Assembly (NCBI GenBank): GCA_964569425.1
Contig: CAZMVD010000099.1
Location: 1 to 15,867 of the forward strand
Source of the DNA: JACQXM01 sp964569425
GTDB taxonomy: Bacteria; Planctomycetota; Phycisphaerae; UBA1845
Reading direction: 5' to 3'
DNA length: 15,867 nucleotides
Shown in pieces: positions 1 through 6,490 of this stretch. The position numbers and the translations under genes are program-made. The notes beneath the pieces were generated by a model that did not search any database, was not told the origin of the DNA, and was given only the letters and a program-made list of their open reading frames with translations. Positions within the stretch are counted from its first letter, which is position 1, and each line of letters begins with the position of its first letter.

Positions 1-466
1 CGGCGGCGTCGAGTTCGATGGCGTAGGCGCGATCATAATCAGGCCCACCGAGGTACGTAGACCACACCACCAGGCCGTTGGCTGACAGTTTGGTGACGAA
101 CACGTCGTGAATGGGGTTGCCGGAGGTGTTCAGGGTGCGGTCATAGGCCCCGGTCGTGGTAAGCAAATTAGCAGAGGCCGTGCCGCCGGAAACAAAAGCG
201 CTGCCTGCAGCATCGACCCAAATGTCGCGCACGGTGTCTTCGGCAGAGCCTCCGAAAAACCGAGAAAAGGCGACAACCTCCCCCGAATTCGTAACGGGAT
301 ACTCGGTGTGTTCGGAGGTCGATTTATCGTCGATGCCGGTTTCACGCACGCGCCGTGGCGGGGTCGCCAGCGAAGTTAGCGGCGAGCTGTGGCAAATGAT
401 CATTGCCGCAGAAGCCAACCAGGCCAGCGTTAGATTTGCCCAACCCCATTTCCGTGGATGGTCCAC
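1..466 (-). CDS. Secreted SBBP (beta-propeller) repeat protein, 3' end beyond window
   Basis: Reading the minus strand from a GTG at 466 gives 155 residues without a stop, running off the left edge. The start is fixed by an AAGGAG Shine-Dalgarno (473-478) six bases upstream; the nearby ATG at 471 is in another frame and stops after 13 codons. Residues 1-34 look like an export signal: basic start, then a hydrophobic stretch (LTLAWLASAAMIIC). From about residue 58 the protein reads as SBBP repeats: FSRFFGGSAEDTVRDIWVD, FVSGGTAS, TTGAYDRTLN, DVFVTKLSANG, WSTYLGGPDYDRAYAIELD. These are the recurring blocks of this blade-like repeat. SBBP proteins are predicted extracellular beta-propellers, common in planctomycetes; binding partner and function are unknown. 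The visible part is only about one and a half repeats, so full length and any C-terminal anchor cannot be judged. Confidence 0.8.
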   Translation of the reverse strand, partial: MDHPRKWGWANLTLAWLASAAMIICHSSPLTSLATPPRRVRETGIDDKSTSEHTEYPVTNSGEVVAFSRFFGGSAEDTVRDIWVDAAGSAFVSGGTASANLLTTTGAYDRTLNTSGNPIHDVFVTKLSANGLVVWSTYLGGPDYDRAYAIELDAA

Positions 467-472
467 CCCATT

Positions 473-478
473 CTCCTT
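473..478 (-). promoter_or_regulatory. Shine-Dalgarno that sets the GTG start of the SBBP gene
   Basis: AAGGAG on the minus strand lies six bases before GTG 464-466. It decides between that GTG and the out-of-frame ATG at 469-471. Confidence 0.7.
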
Positions 479-684
479 ATCAACCAAACGCCATGGCAAG
501 GCAACGGAACATTGAACGCGCGAATCTCGGCAAGGCGGAAAACCCGGGTAAAACGTTCACGGTTTGCGGATGTTCAAGCGTTCGCCTAGTTGCTTCTTCT
601 GGAGTATTCAATTCACCTTGGGCGTGGTCCCAACGCTCCTAAGGTAGCAAACTGGGCGAATCGAAACAACCCGACATGTCTATT

Positions 685-699
685 ATTCGTTCATCGAAT
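685..699. repeat. Small inverted repeat
   Basis: ATTCG (685-689) and CGAAT (695-699) are exact reverse complements around a 5-base loop. Weak alone, but it begins a cluster of such elements. Confidence 0.35.
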
Positions 700-721
700 G
701 AAATCGCCGACAAAATGCGTT

Positions 722-750
722 CTTGCGGATGGGCCGCAAGCATGCGCATG
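722..750. repeat. Perfect 7-bp hairpin abutting a 10-bp palindrome
   Basis: CTTGCGG (722-728) and CCGCAAG (734-740) pair exactly around the 5-base loop ATGGG. The next base begins the self-complementary CATGCGCATG (741-750). No T run follows on either strand, so a canonical intrinsic terminator is not supported. It could be a structured RNA end, a protein-binding site or a degenerate terminator. Confidence 0.5.
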
Positions 751-770
751 AGTCTGTAAATGCCGGTATC

Positions 771-806
771 ACCTTAGTTTGCGACATTCCAGCCTCGTAC
801 TAAGGT
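771..806. repeat. 8-bp inverted repeat with 20-base spacer
   Basis: ACCTTAGT (771-778) and ACTAAGGT (799-806) are perfect reverse complements separated by 20 bases. Possible operator or RNA stem in the spacer downstream of the dockerin gene. Confidence 0.4.
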
Positions 807-924
807 AAATTGACCTGGCATATTGGACACTTGCGCAGTCGCTCTTGGACGCTTGTTGTGCGAATGCACAATGCTCTGATGCTCAGCAATCGGAATTGCA
901 ATCACGCCAACTACGCCAAGGTGC

Positions 925-3354
925 TTACGGCACTGGTGGGAGCGTGGCGCCGAAATACTGTTCGTACTGGCTGCTGCCGTTCAACAGGTCGATCAGGCGT
1001 GTGATGTCGGCGGCATTGGACTTGCCGCTTCGGTCAATGTCCATTGACCAATCGCTCGGGGGATTTCGCACCCCATTGAGTAAATCGATCAACGCCAGGA
1101 TGTCCCGGGCGTTGGCCGTGCCGTCGCCGTTGGCGTCCGCGGGCAGGAATCCCAGGCGGATTCGTTCTCCGCTGTGCGCATGGGTGATGACCGTCCAGGC
1201 ACGTGGCGCGATGGGCCGATCGAGAACGATCTCGATTTCTTCGTCGGCGAGTACATGAACCTCGGCCACGACCGGCGCGGCTTGCGTTCCGCCGAATTGT
1301 GACACATGAAAGTCACTCGTGCTAAAAGCGCGGCAAGGCGGTGCACTCCACGTCACCCGAATCCGCTGCCAACCCGTGGCATTGGAACCATCGGGATCAA
1401 AAGGCTGGCGCGCGTCGATCGCGCCGTCCGGCGGGTCGGCGCTGACTATTTGTGCCGGTGGGCCGGGCACCGGTGCATCCGCAAATACCTCTGCGGGATC
1501 GCCCGGTTTGAACAGGCCTAATCGAACCTGGCCATCTACCGGACAGGCATCGGCCACCAACCGAAAATTGTACAGGCTGCCCCAGCGCAGGGCATTGGCG
1601 TTCGGGTTCAGGGAAAAATCCTGGGTGTGCCAGGTCAGTTCGGCAGGACTGACGATCATTGACCAATCCGTCGTGTCAAAGGGCGCGCCGCTGTGGTCGT
1701 GGATGTCGCGAAAGCCCGCGGACTGCAAATCGGTGCCGGTCGTGTGGGGGATTCCGAACGCCCCTACCGCCCTATCGGAGTTGAGATTCTGCACGGCGTA
1801 TTCGTATTCCCAGAATCCGTCGCCCAGATCGGTCACGCGTGCGCCGACCAGCAACCGGCGGTCGCCGGGCACATCCACGATAGCCATACGAACCTGCGGA
1901 TCCACTGCCGCCCACGCCCAGATGGCGGGCAAGCCACGCTCCGTGGACCTTCCGGGGATGAAAGAGAGGTTGTAGACCTGCGGCGACGATTCCACCACCG
2001 AGAATTCCCGGTAGGAGGCGTTGTTGTCCTGGTTGCCGTCCGCCGCGTCGTCTGACGTGATGTAATGCGCTTCTGCGAAGTACCTCGCCCCGGCATTGAG
2101 GGCCGGATCAAGGTCCGCATCGGCCACTTGCAGTCGACGATCGAGTTCTCCCGAAAACGCCGGGGCATCGTAGGGAAACGGAAACTCGCCCGTTGTGGGG
2201 TTTACCAGCGCCCGCGGCCCCATGTTGGCCTGGAAGCCGTTGAGGGCGTTGCTGTATATATCAGAACAGCCGACGCCCAGTTGCTGATCCGTGGGTTCCG
2301 GGACGCACTGGCCGGGGCCACTGCACAATTCGCCGACGGAGGCGGTGAAACCATGTTTGACCCACGAGAGCGCGATCTGCTCAAACCGGCCGTCTTTGAG
2401 TCGATAGAGGTTCTGAGCAATGACCGGATGTTCGGTGGTGTTACTGAACCAATTGAGCGGCACATCACCCACGTTGCAGGACGTTGTCCCAATGGAATAG
2501 GCAGTAATGCCGTTGACCCTTGTCCAACGTCTGAATGATTGGATTTCGCCAACGATTACATCCGCTCCAACTTGAGGGATGGATCCCAAGGGTGTTGATG
2601 CGGCCGAAGGGGCCGCCTTGCGAAGATCAAACTCTTGAGATTTCGATCGTTCCGGTTCGACCCATTCCCGGGTGACAACTGAACGAACTCGCCAAACCGC
2701 CGTTAACGAACCCGACTCCACATCTGCCAGGGCGGGAACGGACAATCGGTTCGCGCCGGCGGCGGTCAAGATCAACTTACCGGACAAGCGGACTACTGAA
2801 TCGACGGCGTCGGACTCCACATGCAGGCCATGAACCGCGAAGTCAAGGCGATCGGCTCCATCACCGTTGATGGCAGCCGAAAGGACCCAATGCTCGTCGA
2901 CCTGCGGCACCAGCATAAAATCTGAAACGCCGAAAACCTCGACCGGGCAATCCAGGAACACCCCGCCGTGCGTTCTGAGTACCCCTTTGACGCTGGCGGT
3001 GCGGCCGCCACCGGCGCCGGAGTACTTAAGAGTCGACACATGGCTGATGTCCAATCGGATGTGATGCGCTCCGTACTCCAAGGCCACGGGGAGAGACCCG
3101 ACCATTGCACAACCGGAGGAGTCCCACGCGTTTGCGTCGAAGTCCAGCACCACCGATTCAAACTCGGAGCGCTGCGCGAGTTGCGCCGACCCGGCCGTGG
3201 CGTTGCGATGGGAGGAACCAGAAACTGAAGGGCCTTCGGTGGCTCGCGTCCGAGGAACACCAGTGAGCGCCGCAAGAACGAGCGCCACTAGTGCGGGGCC
3301 GCTAATTAGTTTACGCGGTTTCAATGCCACGCGCTCGCTCCCAACCCGCTCCAT
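925..3354 (-). CDS. Secreted multidomain protein with C-terminal type I dockerin
   Basis: An 809-residue predicted exported protein. A basic start and hydrophobic core (ALVALVLAALTG) ending near TRA (about residue 38) form a signal peptide. The centre (about 270-610) has a cysteine-bearing region (TTSCNVGDVPLNW, HPVIAQNLYRLKDGRFEQ, GVGCSDIYSNALNG) that resembles, from memory, a domain seen in other planctomycete secreted proteins; its function is unknown to me. An Ig-like stretch follows (about 640-740). The last about 75 residues hold two dockerin calcium-loop/helix repeats (DANGDGTANARDILALIDLL and DIDRSGKSNAADITRLIDLL). Dockerins bind cohesins in cellulosomes, but planctomycetes often carry them without a cellulosome, so the partner is unknown. 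Start choice is open: ATG 3354 has a weak AAGGGTGA element upstream; GTG 3330 has GGGAG (3338-3342) seven bases before it and gives a more compact signal peptide. No catalytic motif recognised. Confidence 0.85.
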   Translation of the reverse strand: MERVGSERVALKPRKLISGPALVALVLAALTGVPRTRATEGPSVSGSSHRNATAGSAQLAQRSEFESVVLDFDANAWDSSGCAMVGSLPVALEYGAHHIRLDISHVSTLKYSGAGGGRTASVKGVLRTHGGVFLDCPVEVFGVSDFMLVPQVDEHWVLSAAINGDGADRLDFAVHGLHVESDAVDSVVRLSGKLILTAAGANRLSVPALADVESGSLTAVWRVRSVVTREWVEPERSKSQEFDLRKAAPSAASTPLGSIPQVGADVIVGEIQSFRRWTRVNGITAYSIGTTSCNVGDVPLNWFSNTTEHPVIAQNLYRLKDGRFEQIALSWVKHGFTASVGELCSGPGQCVPEPTDQQLGVGCSDIYSNALNGFQANMGPRALVNPTTGEFPFPYDAPAFSGELDRRLQVADADLDPALNAGARYFAEAHYITSDDAADGNQDNNASYREFSVVESSPQVYNLSFIPGRSTERGLPAIWAWAAVDPQVRMAIVDVPGDRRLLVGARVTDLGDGFWEYEYAVQNLNSDRAVGAFGIPHTTGTDLQSAGFRDIHDHSGAPFDTTDWSMIVSPAELTWHTQDFSLNPNANALRWGSLYNFRLVADACPVDGQVRLGLFKPGDPAEVFADAPVPGPPAQIVSADPPDGAIDARQPFDPDGSNATGWQRIRVTWSAPPCRAFSTSDFHVSQFGGTQAAPVVAEVHVLADEEIEIVLDRPIAPRAWTVITHAHSGERIRLGFLPADANGDGTANARDILALIDLLNGVRNPPSDWSMDIDRSGKSNAADITRLIDLLNGSSQYEQYFGATLPPVP

Positions 3355-3431
3355 GCACTGTCACCCTTGGTCGAACTCGATTTGCGACTTCGCCACATGG
3401 GTGAGCGCCGCCCGAATTTCGAATCGTTGAC

Positions 3432-3462
3432 CTATAGTGACCCGGCCGTACTCATACTATAG
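3432..3462. repeat. Inverted repeat CTATAGT-N17-ACTATAG upstream of the dockerin gene
   Basis: Perfect 7-base arms at 3432-3438 and 3456-3462; centres are 24 bases apart, about two helical turns. Each arm contains the palindrome CTATAG and a -10-like TATAGT. It lies 78-108 bases upstream of the dockerin ATG, so it may be an operator or part of that promoter; this is inference from spacing. Confidence 0.4.
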
Positions 3463-3540
3463 AGCCCAAACCGAGAAAACTCTACGAATTCGTCGGCCGG
3501 CTCAAACGCTTTTCCCGCCCCCGATGCCGGATAAAAGCCT

Positions 3541-3583
3541 CGCGGTTATCGGGCACCTGGTCGGAAATAAACGCGAAACCGCG
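3541..3583. repeat. Inverted repeat CGCGGTT / AACCGCG upstream of the cys-operon promoter
   Basis: Exact 7-base arms at 3541-3547 and 3577-3583, ending 22 bases before the -35 box at 3606. Suitable position for an activator or repressor site, or an unrelated hairpin. No known sulfur regulator motif is recognised. Confidence 0.35.
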
Positions 3584-3605
3584 TGGTGTCGAACGGAGTT
3601 GATCG

Positions 3606-3634
3606 TTGACTTCGTTGGCAGAAACCGTTAGGAT
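3606..3634 (+). promoter_or_regulatory. Sigma70-type promoter of the leader RNA / cys-siroheme operon
   Basis: TTGACT (3606-3611), exactly 17 bases of spacer, then TAGGAT (3629-3634). This is close to the TTGACA-N17-TATAAT consensus and predicts transcription starting near 3641-3642. It is the best promoter in the window and points at the leader RNA and cysH. Confidence 0.65.
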
Positions 3635-3718
3635 CACTGTCATGGACGGGTCGGGATTCAGGTTTCTGACTGGTACGGCTGGCCGCGTTGCCCGGCGCGG
3701 CGGTAGCGTAGTTCGGGC

Positions 3719-3742
3719 TTGCGCCTGTTGTTGCGCCTGTTG
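3719..3742 (+). repeat. Perfect tandem duplication of a 12-mer in the leader RNA
   Basis: TTGCGCCTGTTG occurs twice back to back (3719-3730 and 3731-3742), immediately before the TTCCTCCG hairpin. May be a duplicated binding element or replication slippage. Confidence 0.8.
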
Positions 3743-3813
3743 TCTTTCCTCCGAGTGCGGAGGAACGACCTGACGGGGCTTCCGGCGATCCTGTGATACA
3801 AGTGATCAAGCGG

Positions 3814-3844
3814 CCCGCGGGTTGGTTCCTGCGGGTTTTTTTTT
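3814..3844 (+). terminator. Intrinsic terminator upstream of cysH
   Basis: CCCGCGGG (3814-3821) pairs with CCTGCGGG (3828-3835) over 8 bp including one G-U, with loop TTGGTT, followed at once by nine T (3836-3844). No plus-strand coding gene precedes it, so it ends the leader RNA or conditionally blocks the operon. Confidence 0.85.
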
Positions 3845-3853
3845 GGCGCACCT

Positions 3854-3866
3854 GGCGCTCGGCGCC
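3854..3866 (+). repeat. Short hairpin just before cysH
   Basis: GGCGC (3854-3858) and GCGCC (3862-3866) around TCG. It sits between the terminator and the start codon and could affect translation initiation. Confidence 0.35.
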
Positions 3867-3890
3867 GGTCCCATGAGGCGAAAGAAGAGC

Positions 3891-4631
3891 ATGAGCAGCG
3901 ACTTGGAATTGCAGATCACCACCCCAGGTGAAACGTCGGAGGTTCCCGACGCCATCTGCGAAGACATGCCTACCGACCAGTTTATCGCCTGGACGCTGGA
4001 TCGCTTTGCGCAGCAGCGGATGGTGATGACCACCTCGTTCGGCATGGAAGGTTGCGCGCTGATCGACATGTACGCGCGGCACGGCCGGCCGCTCACCTGC
4101 GTGTACCTGGATACGATGTTTTTCTTTCCCGAGACCTACAAGTTGCGGGACCTCATGGTCGAACGGTACCCTCATCTGACCTTCGTTAACCGAGGTACCA
4201 GCCTCACGCCCGAGGAGCAGGCTGAGCAATATGGGCCGGAACTCTGGAAGCGTAATCCTGACTTGTGCTGCAAATTGCGTAAGGTTGATCCGATGGTTCC
4301 GGTCATGGCTGGGGCGGATGTCTGGATCGCCGGGCTGCGGCGGGGGCAGTCATCCACGCGAGCCCACATGAAGCTGATCGACTGGGACTGGAAGTACCAG
4401 GTCCTTAAGGTCAGCCCGTTGATTCATTGGACGCGTCCACAGATTGGGGTGTATATCCGAGCCCACGATGTGCCCTACAATGAATTGCACGAGCGCGGCT
4501 ACCCCACCGTGGGATGTACGCACTGCACCCAACCCGTCGAGGGCGCGCGGCCGGAAGATTACTCGCGCGATGGACGCTGGTCGGGGACGCAGAAGACCGA
4601 GTGCGGATTGCACGGAGGCGCGGGAATCTGA
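3891..4631 (+). CDS. cysH: Adenylyl-sulfate (APS) reductase, iron-sulfur type
   Basis: Reduces activated sulfate to sulfite in the cytoplasm, with thioredoxin as usual electron donor; first enzyme of the operon. The 246-residue protein shows the nucleotide-binding motif TTSFGMEGCALIDM, YLDTMFFFPETY, GLRRGQSSTRA, and the C-terminal RDGRWSGTQKTECGLHG with catalytic Cys238. Cys126-Cys127 (LCCKLRK) and Cys209/Cys212 (GCTHC) form the CC...CxxC set that binds a 4Fe-4S cluster. That set marks the APS-using class rather than the cluster-free PAPS reductases of enteric bacteria. Start: ATG 3891 is chosen; ATG 3873 is in frame and possible, while earlier in-frame starts fall inside the terminator. Neither start has a strong ribosome site (GAGG at 3875-3878 is 12 bases before 3891). 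A 125-base gap to cysI follows. Confidence 0.92.
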   Translation: MSSDLELQITTPGETSEVPDAICEDMPTDQFIAWTLDRFAQQRMVMTTSFGMEGCALIDMYARHGRPLTCVYLDTMFFFPETYKLRDLMVERYPHLTFVNRGTSLTPEEQAEQYGPELWKRNPDLCCKLRKVDPMVPVMAGADVWIAGLRRGQSSTRAHMKLIDWDWKYQVLKVSPLIHWTRPQIGVYIRAHDVPYNELHERGYPTVGCTHCTQPVEGARPEDYSRDGRWSGTQKTECGLHGGAGI

Positions 4632-4756
4632 CGATCGAGCCATCGGCGTTCGGCGACCGCTATCCGATCGGCCGCCAACCCGATGCCGGGGCGTTGCGTT
4701 TCAACGTCGAACCGGGTCGCGACGATTCGATTACGAGTGCAAGAAGGACGATCACT
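4632..4756 (+). other. Gap between cysH and cysI
   Basis: The only long gap inside the operon (125 bases). The cysI frame stays open back through it into cysH, but the translation there has no family similarity. I see no promoter or terminator in it, only the short palindrome CCGATCGG at 4664-4671. Confidence 0.45.
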
Positions 4757-6490
4757 ATGCCGGGCCAGCCCAAAAAGGAAGAGTCGAAGGTCGAAGTGGC
4801 GAAGCGCAATAGCCGCCACCTCCGAGGCACCATCGCAGAAACGCTGGCTTCCCACGCTACGCATTTCGGCGACGACGACGCCAGTCTGCTTAAGTTTCAC
4901 GGCACCTACCAGCAAGACGACCGCGACGTTCGACACGAACGGCGCAAACAGGGACTCGAAGAGTTCTATCAGTTCATGGTTCGCGTCGCCATTCCGGCGG
5001 GCGCTGTGACCGCCGAGCAGTACCTGGCCCTCGATCAGATGGCCGACCGCTTTGCCAACCATTCGCTCCGCGTGACCACTCGGCAGGGTTTTCAATTCCA
5101 TGGCGTGCTCAAGGAAAACCTGAAGGAGACCATTGCGGGGATCAACCACACATTATTGACGACCATTTCCGCCTGCGGCGATGTGGAGCGCAACGTGATG
5201 GCGTGCTGCGCGCCCTTGAGCGATGACGCACATGTCACGCTCCGCCGGCTGGCCCAGGAGATCGCGGTGGATCTGCGCCCCGGGTCGCGGGCGTACCACG
5301 AAATCTGGCTCGACGGCGAAAAGCACCTCTCCACACAGGAGGAGGAGCCCTTCTATGGCGAAACCTATCTGCCGCGCAAGTTCAAGTCGGGCATCAGCCT
5401 GGTAGACGACAACTGTGTGGATATCTACTCCTACGACCTGGGATTGATCGCTTTACTCGAAGAAGGCAAAGTCGTCGGCTACAACGTGCTTGTCGGCGGG
5501 GGCATGGGCATGACCCACGGCAAACCGGACACCATGGCCTGCCTGGCGCAACCGCTGGGGTCGATCGGCGCGGCCCACCCGGTGGAAACAGCCCGCACGG
5601 TCGCCGCGATTTTCCGTGACGCCGGCAACCGTGCCGACCGGCGGCATGCGCGACTCAAGTACCTGCTCGCTGAATGGGGCATGGACAAGTTCCGGGAGGA
5701 GTTTCGACGCCGTGTTTCTTTTGAGCTGCGTGATTGGGTGCCTGTTCCTCCGCCGATCAGTCTTGACCACCTAGGTCCGAATGAACAGTGCGACGGCAAG
5801 TGGTTCTACGGCGTGTACGTGGAGAACGGTCGAATCATCGACCGCGACGGCGTCCGCATCAAGTCCGCATTTCGCGAGATCGTGCAACGCTATCGGCCCG
5901 GTGTACGGCTGACGCCGCACCAGAACGTGCTCTTCACTGATCTTGACGAGACGACGATGCACGAGTTAGCGCGTGTGCTGGTCGATCACGGGTTGGTGCC
6001 TGCGACCGAGCTGTCCGCGGCAAGGCGCTTTTCCATGGCCTGCCCGGCGCTGCCCACCTGCGGGCTGGCGATGGCCGACTCAGAACGCGCCATGCCGTCC
6101 GTGGTCGATGCGTTCGAAGCAGAGTTAACGCGCCTGGGAATGCGCGACGCGCCAATCACGCTTCGAATGACCGGGTGCCCCAATGGCTGTGCTCGACCCT
6201 ACACCGCGGACATCGCCTTCGTGGGACGGCGTCCGGGGATCTATCATGTTTATGTCGGCGGCGGTTTGCCGGGTGATCGCGTCGTCGATCTCTACGCAGC
6301 AGACGTCACTACGGACGAGTTGGTGTCGACGCTGCGGCCGTTGCTCACCAACTGGGCGCGGCGTCGCACCCCGGGAGAAAGCCTGGGCGATTTTTATCAA
6401 AGACTCCTGAACCGTCCCGCACCGCGCCAGGCCATCACCGGCAAGGAAGAGCCCATGGCAAAGCAGATTTCCCTGGAGGTTCTCTCGTGA
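4757..6490 (+). CDS. cysI: Sulfite reductase hemoprotein (siroheme, 4Fe-4S)
   Basis: Six-electron reduction of sulfite to sulfide using siroheme coupled to a 4Fe-4S cluster. The start ATG 4757 has AAGGA (4744-4748) eight bases upstream and gives 577 residues, close to E. coli CysI (570). N-terminal LRGTIAETL and FHGTYQQDDRD, then TRQGFQFHGVLKENL, LPRKFKSGI and YNVLVGGGMGMTHG follow CysI in order. The cluster/siroheme cysteines are Cys429 and Cys435 (SMACPALPTCGLAMAD) plus Cys474 and Cys478 (RMTGCPNGC), nearly the same positions as in E. coli. No CysJ flavoprotein gene is in the window, so the donor may be ferredoxin or a CysJ elsewhere; a ferredoxin-type sulfite reductase is equally compatible. 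Assimilatory nitrite reductase is less likely given cysH upstream and the CysI-like N-terminus. The stop overlaps the hemA GTG (GTGA). Confidence 0.93.
   Translation: MPGQPKKEESKVEVAKRNSRHLRGTIAETLASHATHFGDDDASLLKFHGTYQQDDRDVRHERRKQGLEEFYQFMVRVAIPAGAVTAEQYLALDQMADRFANHSLRVTTRQGFQFHGVLKENLKETIAGINHTLLTTISACGDVERNVMACCAPLSDDAHVTLRRLAQEIAVDLRPGSRAYHEIWLDGEKHLSTQEEEPFYGETYLPRKFKSGISLVDDNCVDIYSYDLGLIALLEEGKVVGYNVLVGGGMGMTHGKPDTMACLAQPLGSIGAAHPVETARTVAAIFRDAGNRADRRHARLKYLLAEWGMDKFREEFRRRVSFELRDWVPVPPPISLDHLGPNEQCDGKWFYGVYVENGRIIDRDGVRIKSAFREIVQRYRPGVRLTPHQNVLFTDLDETTMHELARVLVDHGLVPATELSAARRFSMACPALPTCGLAMADSERAMPSVVDAFEAELTRLGMRDAPITLRMTGCPNGCARPYTADIAFVGRRPGIYHVYVGGGLPGDRVVDLYAADVTTDELVSTLRPLLTNWARRRTPGESLGDFYQRLLNRPAPRQAITGKEEPMAKQISLEVLS
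6475..6479 (+). promoter_or_regulatory. Shine-Dalgarno of hemA inside the cysI 3' end
   Basis: GGAGG, seven bases before GTG 6487, supports the GTG start that overlaps the cysI stop. Confidence 0.75.

Larger units (their letters stand above)
467..924. other. Noncoding spacer between the two minus-strand secreted-protein genes
   Basis: About 458 bases without a credible gene. On the minus strand it should hold the end of the dockerin-gene transcript and the promoter of the SBBP gene. I see no clear -35/-10 pair and no hairpin followed by a T run on either strand. It does contain several perfect inverted repeats (685-699, 722-740, 771-806) and a 10-base palindrome (741-750), listed separately. 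Open frames here give low-complexity translations with no recognisable motif. Confidence 0.6.
3355..3605. other. Divergent intergenic region, upstream part
   Basis: Lies between the minus-strand dockerin gene and the plus-strand promoter at 3606. It holds three inverted repeats: CTATAGT/ACTATAG (3432-3438 and 3456-3462), CCCGAT/ATCGGG (3520-3525 and 3548-3553) and CGCGGTT/AACCGCG (3541-3547 and 3577-3583). No convincing gene. A promoter for the dockerin gene must lie here or just above it, but no good -35/-10 pair stands out on the minus strand. Confidence 0.5.
3641..3844 (+). ncRNA. Structured leader RNA or small RNA ending at an intrinsic terminator
   Basis: About 204 nt between a strong promoter and a strong terminator, with no credible ORF. 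Stems found by eye: GCCGCG/CGCGGC (3682-3687 with 3696-3701); TTCCTCCG/CGGAGGAA (3746-3753 with 3758-3765, loop AGTG), which carries both a CCTCC and a GGAGG; and the terminator. Weaker long-range pairing is possible between the ends (TCAGG 3658-3662 with CCTGA 3769-3773; TCG 3651-3653 with CGA 3786-3788; CATGG 3641-3645 with 3791-3795 using wobbles). It matches no riboswitch family I could recognise (not S-box, cobalamin or T-box by eye). The 46 bases between terminator and cysH start leave no obvious room for a second promoter, so an attenuator for the operon is the favoured reading; a free-standing sRNA is the alternative. Confidence 0.5.

Noticed and set aside
637..648. TCCTAAGGTAGC, identical to a conserved 23S rRNA segment inside the I-CeuI site
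   Set aside because: Only 12 bases match, and the flanks do not follow 23S rRNA on either side, so a ribosomal fragment or true homing site is not supported.
3641..3844. Leader RNA as an S-box (SAM-I), cobalamin riboswitch or SRP RNA
   Set aside because: The diagnostic conserved blocks of those RNAs are not present by eye; a covariance search would be needed to exclude distant variants.
3822..3890. N-terminal extension of cysH from a TTG at 3822
   Set aside because: That start lies in the loop of the intrinsic terminator, so a translated mRNA beginning there is implausible; ATG 3891 (or 3873) fits better.
3546..4229. 227-codon minus-strand frame across the leader and cysH
   Set aside because: It runs antisense to the terminator and to a well-supported cysH, and its translation has no recognisable motif. 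High-GC shadow frame.
4514..4756. Upstream in-frame extension of cysI overlapping cysH
   Set aside because: These 81 codons lack CysI similarity, whereas ATG 4757 has a good ribosome site and gives the normal family length.
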